NCBI GenBank assembly: GCA_902465105.1
Contig: CABQLM010000067.1
Span: 1-9,514 of the forward strand
Reading direction: 5' to 3'
Length of the DNA: 9,514 nucleotides
Source: an uncultured Collinsella sp.
GTDB lineage: Bacteria > Actinomycetota > Coriobacteriia > Coriobacteriales > Coriobacteriaceae
Part shown: positions 1-6,608 of the stretch, one piece after another
How positions within the stretch are numbered: the stretch's first letter is position 1
Layout: each line of letters opens with the position of its first letter
Made by a program: the position numbers and the translations under genes
The notes under the pieces: model-generated
Told to the model about the DNA's origin: nothing
The model's input: only the letters and a program-made list of their open reading frames with translations
Databases searched by the model: none

Positions 1-6
1 TCATTC

Positions 7-48
7 AAAGAGGACGGCATGACCAGAAGGTCTATGCCGTCCTCTTTT
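7..48 (+). terminator. Intrinsic terminator of an upstream gene outside the window
   Basis: A 14-bp perfect stem (7-20 with 34-47) continues into an inner GACC/GGTC stem (21-24 with 29-32) around an AGAA loop, with only T33 unpaired. The 3' arm ends in TTTT (45-48). The strong stem and short T tract fit rho-independent termination of a + strand gene that ends before the window. The 5' arm begins with AAAG, so the hairpin could also act weakly on the other strand. The stem is seen directly; its role is inferred. Confidence 0.75.
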
Positions 49-119
49 CATGCCAATTTGTTCGCTCTGGCGCCCGCTCGCTGGCATTGCCAAAACATCG
101 ACGTTGCCGTGGTCCAAAC

Positions 120-148
120 TAGTCATTGGGGACGTTCTTAAACGACTA
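120..148. repeat. Short imperfect inverted repeat, possible dispersed-repeat fragment
   Basis: TAGTCATT (120-127) and AACGACTA (141-148) are inverted copies matching at 7 of 8 positions, and they flank GGGGACGTTCTTA. No reading frame covers the element. I have an unverified impression that similar phrases recur between genes in Collinsella-type genomes. Only the inverted arms are actually seen here. Confidence 0.35.
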
Positions 149-179
149 TTCGGACTGCTAATTTGTGCGGGTTGTGGTT

Positions 180-242
180 TTGTAACCTGCTGAAATTAAA
201 GATACTGTACAACTGTACGTTAATTCATCTTCGTAGTATATT
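180..242 (+). promoter_or_regulatory. Candidate promoter region of the YhgE/Pip operon with a 12-bp dyad
   Basis: This AT-richer stretch lies between the upstream terminator and the first gene. Possible elements are TTGTAA (180-185) with GATACT (201-206) at a short 15-nt spacing, and TAGTAT or TATATT (234-242) as an alternative -10 without a good -35. Overlapping or bordering these is GTACA-AC-TGTAC (207-218), a perfect 5+5 inverted repeat that also reads as a tandem ACTGTACA/ACTGTACG. A dyad here is typical of a repressor operator, but no regulator gene is visible. The rest of 49-334 shows only TGGCA-T-TGCCA (82-92) and no convincing small gene. Confidence 0.3.
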
Positions 243-334
243 GCTACCCGCAAAACTCAGCACCATTGTGCCGCGAGGCACTAAAGCGCCTACGTACAAT
301 GGTTGTCGATAGTACGATTCGATTTAACGACAGG

Positions 335-3118
335 ATGGATGGTCCAAGCGTGAGTCTCGGCAGCAAACTATCCAATGCAAAGGTGTCCTTTGCGATATTT
401 AAGCGCGACATTAAGCGACTGCTTGTGAACCCCGTCGCCCTGGTGGTTACCCTAGGCGTGTGCGTTATTCCCTCGCTGTATGCCTGGTATAACATCGTGG
501 CAAACTGGGATCCGTATGGAAACACCCAAGGTATCAAGATTGCTATCGCCAACAACGATCGAGGCACCCAAAACGACTTGGTGGGTGAGCTCAACGCTGG
601 CGACAAAGTGGTCGACCAGCTCAAGGAGAATCATCAGTTGGGCTGGACGTTCGTCGACTCGACGGCCGATGCCAAGGAGGGCGTCGAGAGCGGCGAGTAC
701 TATGCCGCTATCGTGATTCCCAAGAACTTCTCGGATAACCTGGTTTCGATGCTCGACGGCAACTACCATCAGCCCAAGCTCACGTACTACGTCAATGAGA
801 AGAAGAGCGCCATTGCGCCCAAGGTTACCGATACCGGTGCAAACACCATCGAGGAGCAGATCAACTCGGAATTTGTCTCTACGGTAGGTAAGACTGTTGC
901 CGGTATCGCCAAGGATGCCGGTGTCGATTTAAAGGACAAGGCAACCCAGACTCAGGACTCGCTGGCAAGTTCGGTGTCTGAGGCGTCCGATACCTTGGGC
1001 GAGGTGCGCGATTCGATTGGCGATATGAATGCCGCCATTGATAAGACGAGTGGCGCTATCGCCTCGGCTGATGCGGCACTTGCCGGCTTGCAAGGCCAGG
1101 CACCGTCGCTGACGCAGGCGATCTCCCAGGGCAACGACCTGCTGAGCGAAGCTCGCACCACGGCGGGCAACTCCATCACCTCGCTCTCCAAGGCGCTCTC
1201 GGAAGGCAGCCTTGCGCTCACCAAGACGTCGGCCTCTGCGAACGCTGCCATCGGCAAGCTGACGGGCGCGGTCACATCTACGACCACCCGTATCGACAAC
1301 TCGCTCGAGTCTCTTCAAGCGACGATCGACCACAATAAGGCCGTTATCGGCCACTTGGAGATTCTCGCCAATGACACGTCGACAGGTTCCGAGGAAATTG
1401 ACGCGCGCATTGTATCGACCATCGATTTGCTTCGAGAGCAGAATGAAAAGCTTCAGAGCATCAAGGACGGTCTGTCCGCGCAGTCGAGCGCCATGGCGAA
1501 TGACGCAGCGGCTGTTTCGGGTGCCAGTGACGCTATCAATAACGCAATTCATACCGGTGCGACCAACCTTGGCCAAGCCCAGACGGACTTGGGCCAAAAC
1601 GCGCTGCCGAAGGCCTCGAGCGCGCTCGACTCTTTTGCTGCCGTTTCGGGCGACCTGACCGGTATCGTCTCGGGTATGACACCTACACTTGCAAATGCGC
1701 GCGGCACGTTGGCGCAGCTTAGCGCTACGCTCGGCCAGGCCAAGACCACGCTGTCCCAGACCGATTCCTCGCTTGCCAAGGTCCAGGACAAGCTTGCAAC
1801 CGCCGCCAATGACATCGCGGCGCTGCAGACCTCCGAGTCCATGGGCGAGCTGGCCGATCTGATGGGCGTCGATGTCAATGACGTGGCAGATTTCATGGCG
1901 TCTCCGGTTGAGTTGACGTCCAAGTCAATCTATCCGGTCAAGAGCTTTGGCTCGGGCATCGCTCCCTTCTACACCAATCTGGCGCTTTGGGTGGGCGGCT
2001 ATGTGCTCATCGCCATTTACAAGCTCGAGGTCGACCGTGAAGGTGTTGGCAGCTTTACGGCGCGCCAAGGCTACTTTGGCCGCTGGTTGCTCATGGTGAT
2101 CCTGGGCGCATTGCAGGCCGTCATCGTTACGGTGGGTGATCTGGTTATTGGCGTACAGTGCGTCAACCCGTTGCTGTTCGTGCTGGGCGGCATCGCCATC
2201 TCGTTTACGTACGTCAACATCATCTATGCGCTGTCCACCACGTTTAAGCATATCGGCAAGGCAATCGGTGTCATCCTCGTCATCGTGCAGATCCCGGGTT
2301 CGTCGGGCATGTACCCCATCGAGATGATGCCTGGCTTCTTCCAGTGGCTGCACCCACTGCTGCCCTTTACCTACGGCATCAATCTGCTGCGCGAGACGGT
2401 CGGCGGCATGTACTCGTTTAACTACCTGTTTAACCTGTGCATCCTCGGTGTCTTTCTTATCGTCGCGCTCTTTATCGGCCTGCAACTGCGTCCGCTGATG
2501 CTCAACCTCAACCTGCTCTTTGACAAGCAGCTTTCCACGACGGGTCTTATGATTTGCGAATCTAACGACTTGCCGCGCCGGCGCTACTCGCTGCGCACGG
2601 CCATGCGCGTCATGCTCGATTCCGATTCGTACCGTCGCGAACTGCTCGATCGTGCGGTCGCCTTTGAACATCGCTATCCGTACTACATCAAGGGCGGTTT
2701 CGCCGCTGTAGTCGGCGTGCAGGTGCTGCTCTTCGTTCTGTCGACGGTTCTCGATATCGACAACAATGGCAAGATCATTCTACTGGTCATCTGGATTATC
2801 TCAGTCATTGCCATCTGTGGCTGGCTCATCAGCATCGAGTACATCCGCTCGAGCCTCAACACCCAGATGCGTATCTCGGCGTTGTCGGATGAGGACCTGC
2901 GTCGCGAGATGCGCGAACACACGGCTGCCATTCCTGCCGCCCGCCGCATGTTTGGCCTCAATGCCAGCGAACGTGGCGCCAAGGGCGGCGATCAGCCCAC
3001 GGACCGCTTGCCGCATATTATAGGCTCGGGCCATAAATCTCAGGGCGCTGACAACACGGCCGCAAATGATGGCGATACCGCTCCGCTCGGCAAGCACTCC
3101 AAAGGAGGTGAGGCATAA
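335..3118 (+). CDS. YhgE/Pip-family membrane protein with C-terminal extension
   Basis: This is a 927-aa membrane protein of the YhgE/Pip (phage infection protein) family, related to EsaA/YueB. The family is thought to span the membrane with a large ectodomain, and its biochemical activity is not settled. From the ATG at 335: one TM at about 29-53, WDPYGNT at 58-64, YYAAIVIP at about 122-129, then a long Ser/Ala/Thr-rich helical region to about 500. The C-terminal domain starts near PFYT (544) and has about six TMs with YPIEMM and LPFTYGIN motifs. Unlike its neighbour it continues for about 200 aa with an Arg-rich linker, two further TMs (about 787-808 and 814-838) and a hydrophilic tail. The start is uncertain: the frame is open from TTG 266, with ATG 299, ATG 335 and GTG 350 also possible, and none has a good ribosome site. 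Alignment with the second gene favours 335 or 350. It is coupled to the next gene. Confidence 0.88.
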   Translation: MDGPSVSLGSKLSNAKVSFAIFKRDIKRLLVNPVALVVTLGVCVIPSLYAWYNIVANWDPYGNTQGIKIAIANNDRGTQNDLVGELNAGDKVVDQLKENHQLGWTFVDSTADAKEGVESGEYYAAIVIPKNFSDNLVSMLDGNYHQPKLTYYVNEKKSAIAPKVTDTGANTIEEQINSEFVSTVGKTVAGIAKDAGVDLKDKATQTQDSLASSVSEASDTLGEVRDSIGDMNAAIDKTSGAIASADAALAGLQGQAPSLTQAISQGNDLLSEARTTAGNSITSLSKALSEGSLALTKTSASANAAIGKLTGAVTSTTTRIDNSLESLQATIDHNKAVIGHLEILANDTSTGSEEIDARIVSTIDLLREQNEKLQSIKDGLSAQSSAMANDAAAVSGASDAINNAIHTGATNLGQAQTDLGQNALPKASSALDSFAAVSGDLTGIVSGMTPTLANARGTLAQLSATLGQAKTTLSQTDSSLAKVQDKLATAANDIAALQTSESMGELADLMGVDVNDVADFMASPVELTSKSIYPVKSFGSGIAPFYTNLALWVGGYVLIAIYKLEVDREGVGSFTARQGYFGRWLLMVILGALQAVIVTVGDLVIGVQCVNPLLFVLGGIAISFTYVNIIYALSTTFKHIGKAIGVILVIVQIPGSSGMYPIEMMPGFFQWLHPLLPFTYGINLLRETVGGMYSFNYLFNLCILGVFLIVALFIGLQLRPLMLNLNLLFDKQLSTTGLMICESNDLPRRRYSLRTAMRVMLDSDSYRRELLDRAVAFEHRYPYYIKGGFAAVVGVQVLLFVLSTVLDIDNNGKIILLVIWIISVIAICGWLISIEYIRSSLNTQMRISALSDEDLRREMREHTAAIPAARRMFGLNASERGAKGGDQPTDRLPHIIGSGHKSQGADNTAANDGDTAPLGKHSKGGEA
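3101..3111 (+). promoter_or_regulatory. Very strong Shine-Dalgarno site inside the end of the first YhgE/Pip gene
   Basis: AAAGGAGGTGA is an 11-nt match to the usual anti-Shine-Dalgarno end of 16S rRNA. It lies 7 nt before the ATG at 3119 and inside the last codons of the upstream gene. The upstream TAA (3116-3118) abuts the ATG directly. This fixes the start of the second gene and implies translational coupling. Confidence 0.85.
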
Positions 3119-5308
3119 ATGAAGAACATCCTGCACCTGTTTAGGCGTGATGTCCAAAACGTGTCTCGCTCCGTGATCGGCATGGTTGTCGTGATGGGCC
3201 TGGTCATCGTGCCATGTCTCTATGCATGGTTTAACATCGCCGGAAGCTGGGATCCCTACGGCAACACCGGCAATCTTAAGATTGCCGTGGTCAACACCGA
3301 TGAGGGCTACGAGAGCGATCTGATTCCCGTCGAGGTCAACGTGGGCGAAAACGTGACCGCCACCCTGCGCGGCAACGAGAACTTCGACTGGGTCGTGCTC
3401 AACGATCGCGATAAGGCCATCGATGGCGTCAAGTCGGGCGCGTATTACGCCGCTGTGGTCATCCCCAAAACGTTTAGCGCCGACATGATGACGCTCTTCT
3501 CGACGAACGTGAAGCATGCCGATATCGAGTTCTACGAGAATCAGAAAGCCAACGCCATTGCCCAGATCGTGACCGAGAAAGGCTCGAGCGCTGTTCAGAG
3601 TCGGGTTAACGAGACCTTTACCGAAACCATTACGACCATCGGGCTCAAGACCGTGTCCAGCCTGCTCGATTACATGAGCACCGACCAGGTGAGTAACTTT
3701 ATCGCCAACCTGTCGTCGACACTCGGCGATTCGGTCGAGGACCTGCAGGACGTTCAGGCCAGCGCAACGTCGCTTGCGGGCATTTTGAGCTCCACGTCCG
3801 ATTCGCTGACGTCGGCGAGCGGTATGCTCCAGCAGACCGGTGCCGTCGATGAGTCGACAAAGCAGCTCATGGAACATGCCAAAAGCGGCATCGATGATTC
3901 CAAAGAAGCGCTTAAGGCGGCAAACGATGCCATCGATGCCGCAATCGATGGAAGTGCGGGTTCGTTCGACAATGTATCTGCCGAGCTCGCGAAGGCGTTC
4001 GATGCCGCTAACCAGCATGTCGACCTTACGGTGTCCCAACTCAACGATGCCGCTGCGGCCCTCAATGCGCGTGCCGACGATATCGATGCCACGGCCGACC
4101 AGCTCCGCAGCCTTGCCGAGCAGGTGAGTAACGAAAAGCTCCAGGAGAGCCTCAAATCTGTGGCAACATCGCTGGGCAGAATCGCGGTGGAGTATCGCAA
4201 CAACGCCAAGGACCTGACGGCAACCGCGAAGTCCCTTTCTGACAGCATGGCAGAGGTCAACAGCACGCGTGCCGAGGTCGACCAGGCTATCGCCGATGCC
4301 AAGGCGGGCATCTCGGGTGCCAAGTCCGACTACGATTCCACGTTCTCGGTTAAGGCCAAGGAGCTTAAGAAGACGGTTTCGGGCATTCTGGACTCGCTGA
4401 ACAGCATCTCGGGCGATCTGGATAGCGCCGTAGATGGCCTGACCGACGCATCCGGTTCGCTGGCAAAGGGCCTCTCCAAGGCTGCAAAGCTGGTCAACAA
4501 GGCTTCCGATCAGCTGGGTGAGGCGTCGGACAAGATCAGTGCATTTAAGGATGAGCTCGACGGCGCCTTGATGTCGGATGACCTCGCTGCGATCAAGACG
4601 ATGATCGGCAATGATCCCGAGGGTCTGGCCGTGTCGCTTTCCGGCCCCGTCGCGCTCGATCGCAAGCCGGTCTATCCGATTCGCAACTACGGTTCGGCCA
4701 TGGCACCGTTCTACACGATTCTGTCGCTATGGGTCGGCTCGATCGTACTGGCGGCCATGATGAAGGTCTCGGTCGACGATGAGCTTATCAACGAGCTCAT
4801 CCCCGTGCGCTTGCACGAGATCTACCTGGGCCGCTACCTGTTCTTTGGCGGTCTGGCCCTGCTGCAGGCAACGCTCGTGTGTGCGGGCGACATCCTGTTC
4901 TTTGGCATTCAGTGCGACAACCCGCTGCAGTTTGTGTTGGCGGGCTGGGCCGCGAGTCTCGTGTTCTCCAATATCGTCTACACGCTTACGGTGTCGTTTG
5001 GCGATATCGGCAAGGCTTTGGCCGTTGTGCTGCTGGTCATGCAGGTCGGCGGTTCGGGCGGCACGTTCCCTATCGAGATGACCGGCCCCGTGTTTCAGGC
5101 GATATATCCGTTCCTGCCGTTCACCCACGGCATCAACGCCATGCATGCCGCTATGGCCGGCGCTTACCATATGGAGTACTGGGTTGAGCTGGGCATTCTG
5201 GCGAGCTATCTGATTCCGTCGCTGGCCCTGGGCGTCGTCTTCCGCCGTCCGGTCATCAAAGCCAATAACTGGATCATCGAAAAGCTTGAAAGCACGAAAC
5301 TTATTTAG
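3119..5308 (+). CDS. YhgE/Pip-family membrane protein, second of a tandem pair
   Basis: This is a 729-aa paralogue of the preceding gene, with the usual compact YhgE/Pip layout. It has a short cytoplasmic start (FRRD at 8-11), one TM at about 18-40, WDPYGNT at 44-50, YYAAVVIP at 109-116, and a long Ala/Ser/Asp-rich helical and probably coiled ectodomain to about 500. The C-terminal membrane domain runs from PFYT (530) to about 707, with around six TMs including FPIEMTG and LPFTHGIN, and ends in a short basic tail. It lacks the 200-aa extension of its partner. Family knowledge places the central region outside the cell; Pip of Lactococcus and YueB of Bacillus serve as phage receptors, and EsaA belongs to type VII secretion. 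No secretion genes are visible here, so a type VII role is not supported. The start is certain: a near-ideal ribosome site lies 7 nt upstream and the ATG follows the partner's TAA. An intrinsic terminator about 95 nt downstream closes the operon. Confidence 0.9.
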   Translation: MKNILHLFRRDVQNVSRSVIGMVVVMGLVIVPCLYAWFNIAGSWDPYGNTGNLKIAVVNTDEGYESDLIPVEVNVGENVTATLRGNENFDWVVLNDRDKAIDGVKSGAYYAAVVIPKTFSADMMTLFSTNVKHADIEFYENQKANAIAQIVTEKGSSAVQSRVNETFTETITTIGLKTVSSLLDYMSTDQVSNFIANLSSTLGDSVEDLQDVQASATSLAGILSSTSDSLTSASGMLQQTGAVDESTKQLMEHAKSGIDDSKEALKAANDAIDAAIDGSAGSFDNVSAELAKAFDAANQHVDLTVSQLNDAAAALNARADDIDATADQLRSLAEQVSNEKLQESLKSVATSLGRIAVEYRNNAKDLTATAKSLSDSMAEVNSTRAEVDQAIADAKAGISGAKSDYDSTFSVKAKELKKTVSGILDSLNSISGDLDSAVDGLTDASGSLAKGLSKAAKLVNKASDQLGEASDKISAFKDELDGALMSDDLAAIKTMIGNDPEGLAVSLSGPVALDRKPVYPIRNYGSAMAPFYTILSLWVGSIVLAAMMKVSVDDELINELIPVRLHEIYLGRYLFFGGLALLQATLVCAGDILFFGIQCDNPLQFVLAGWAASLVFSNIVYTLTVSFGDIGKALAVVLLVMQVGGSGGTFPIEMTGPVFQAIYPFLPFTHGINAMHAAMAGAYHMEYWVELGILASYLIPSLALGVVFRRPVIKANNWIIEKLESTKLI

Positions 5309-5403
5309 TGCAACAGCGTGACATTGACGAAACATTGAGGTTTACTCTGCCGACGCTTTAGCGCGGTGAATTGCGTGGGCTGCCTGGTTGTTGCTACAGT
5401 AGC

Positions 5404-5441
5404 GGGGCGTGCCGGGGGTCCGGCGCGTCCCGTTTTTATTT
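5404..5441 (+). terminator. Intrinsic terminator of the YhgE/Pip operon
   Basis: A 12-bp stem (5404-5415 with 5420-5431, including two G-U pairs) closes a GGGT loop and is followed by G and then TTTTTATTT (5433-5441). This is a textbook rho-independent terminator about 95 nt after the second YhgE/Pip stop codon. Its 5' arm could also pair with downstream leader sequence of the next gene (5452-5459 or 5480-5486), so a role in attenuation cannot be excluded. Confidence 0.85.
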
Positions 5442-5468
5442 GACCATGAGGCGGCACGCAGCCATACG
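5440..5468 (+). promoter_or_regulatory. Candidate promoter of the EamA transporter gene
   Basis: TTGACC (5440-5445) matches the -35 consensus at five of six positions and lies 17 nt before CATACG (5463-5468), a poor -10. Transcription would start near 5475, just after the operon terminator. A competing pair is TTGCGT (5371-5376) with an extended -10, TGC-TACAGT (5392-5400), at 18-nt spacing; its start would fall inside the terminator stem, which makes it less sensible. Both are pattern matches only. Confidence 0.3.
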
Positions 5469-5508
5469 CGTGCGGACACCACGCCCAGTTTGAGTGTGAG
5501 GATGTTCC

Positions 5509-6492
5509 ATGGCCCAATACGTTGCCAACGAAATCGAAAACATGCCCGATAGCCCTGTTGCTCGCGAGGATCTGGGTGCGGGCGGCACCTCCCGTGGCGC
5601 CGGTGCTCGTTCGCCGTTGTTCTGGAAGGTTCTGCTGCTTTCGGTGGCGATTATCTGGGGTTACTCCTTTACCACTATGAAAGACGCGCTCGACACCATT
5701 CCGGTGTTCGAACTGCTCTATATTCGTTTTCTTCCCGCGGCGCTGGTCATGCTTGTTATCTTTCGCAAGCGCATCGCCGCCCACCTTAACGCTCGCAATC
5801 TGATTGTTGGTTTGAGCATGGGCGCGCTCATGTGGGCAGCCTATGCCTTGCAGACGGTCGGTCTGGCTCAGACCACGGCGGGTAAGAACGCTTTTTTGAC
5901 GGGCACCTATTGCATTCTGGTCCCGTTCGCGAGCTATTTCCTAAGCGGCGAAAAGCTCACTCGTTACAACTTGGGCGCCGCATTGCTCTGTCTGGCTGGC
6001 ATTGGCCTGGTGGCGCTCGATAGCGTCGAGTTCAACATCGGTGATGCCATTACGCTGGGTGGTGCGGTTTTCTTTGCCATTCAGATGTCGGTGACGGCCA
6101 AATACGGCCGAAAGATGGATATCAACGTCATTACGTTTTGGATGTTTGTGGGTAATGGCGTCTTGAGCCTTATCTCGTCGCTGTTGTTCGAGACCCAAGC
6201 GCCCGCGTCCGTGTGGACGCCGAGCTTTATCGGTGTGATGGCCTTTCTCTCGGTGGGCTGCACGTGCGTGGCGCTGCTCATCCAAAACGTCGGCTTGGCG
6301 CACGTCCCGGCCTCGACGGGCTCATTGCTCCTGTCGATGGAGTCCCCTTCGGGCGTGCTGTTTTCGGTGCTGCTGATGGGGGAGGCGCTCACCTCGCGTC
6401 TGCTCGCCGGCTTCGTCCTCATCTTCTTGTCGATCATCTTAAGCGAGACGCATTTCGATTTTTTGCGCCGAAATAATTGCGCGCAATTGTAA
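5509..6492 (+). CDS. EamA-family (DMT superfamily) transporter
   Basis: This 327-aa inner-membrane permease has the two-repeat, about ten-TM layout of the drug/metabolite transporter superfamily. The first 35 residues are hydrophilic and presumably cytoplasmic. The first EamA repeat begins with LLSVAIIWGYSF (43-54) and includes GLAQTTAGKNAFL (118-130), a loop seen in many EamA proteins, then GEKL at 147-150. The second repeat begins near 179 and ends with GLAHVPASTGSLLLSMESP (262-280) and MGEALTSR (290-297), which is the usual family ending. Known members export amino acids or other metabolites, but the substrate here cannot be predicted. The start has GAGGA (5498-5502) 6 nt before the ATG. 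The gene is flanked by terminators on both sides and so is probably transcribed alone. Confidence 0.9.
   Translation: MAQYVANEIENMPDSPVAREDLGAGGTSRGAGARSPLFWKVLLLSVAIIWGYSFTTMKDALDTIPVFELLYIRFLPAALVMLVIFRKRIAAHLNARNLIVGLSMGALMWAAYALQTVGLAQTTAGKNAFLTGTYCILVPFASYFLSGEKLTRYNLGAALLCLAGIGLVALDSVEFNIGDAITLGGAVFFAIQMSVTAKYGRKMDINVITFWMFVGNGVLSLISSLLFETQAPASVWTPSFIGVMAFLSVGCTCVALLIQNVGLAHVPASTGSLLLSMESPSGVLFSVLLMGEALTSRLLAGFVLIFLSIILSETHFDFLRRNNCAQL
6475..6488. repeat. 14-bp perfect palindrome at the 3' end of the EamA gene
   Basis: AATTGCGCGCAATT is a perfect palindrome lying within the last codons, just before the stop at 6490-6492. Its GCGCAA half (6481-6486) is also complementary to TTGCGC (6501-6506), which forms the 5' arm of the following terminator, so alternative foldings are possible. 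No function can be assigned. Confidence 0.4.
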
Positions 6493-6502
6493 ACAACTTG
6501 TT

Positions 6503-6530
6503 GCGCCGTCCTCCTGGGGCGGCGCTTTTT
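6503..6530 (+). terminator. Intrinsic terminator of the EamA gene
   Basis: A 9-bp GC-rich stem (6503-6511 with 6517-6525, one G-U pair) with a 5-nt loop is followed immediately by TTTTT (6526-6530). It begins 11 nt after the EamA stop codon and separates this gene from the amidohydrolase. Confidence 0.88.
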
Positions 6531-6608
6531 ATGTAACGCCCTTACAGTTATGCCTTGCACTTTAGACCATCAAAGTGTTTTCTGCACAAATAATACTGGA
6601 GGGCATCT

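Noticed and set aside
950..1850. Internal repeats or phage tail-fibre-like coils in the first YhgE/Pip gene
   Set aside because: The Ser/Ala/Thr-rich pattern is the usual helical stalk of this family. I see no exact DNA repeat unit in it.
2801..4039. A 412-codon open frame on the minus strand across the YhgE/Pip junction
   Set aside because: It lies opposite two clear genes, has low-complexity, shadow-like composition and no recognisable motif. GC-biased codon positions produce such frames readily.
335..5308. Type VII secretion locus, because EsaA/YueB are relatives of YhgE/Pip
   Set aside because: No EccC/EssC ATPase, WXG100 protein, EssB or EsaB-like gene is present in the window, and the adjacent genes are unrelated transporters.
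5446..5493. A 15-codon leader ORF (MRRHAAIRVRTPRPV) before the EamA gene
   Set aside because: It has no ribosome-binding site and no run of one amino acid that would suggest attenuation. The length is easily reached by chance.
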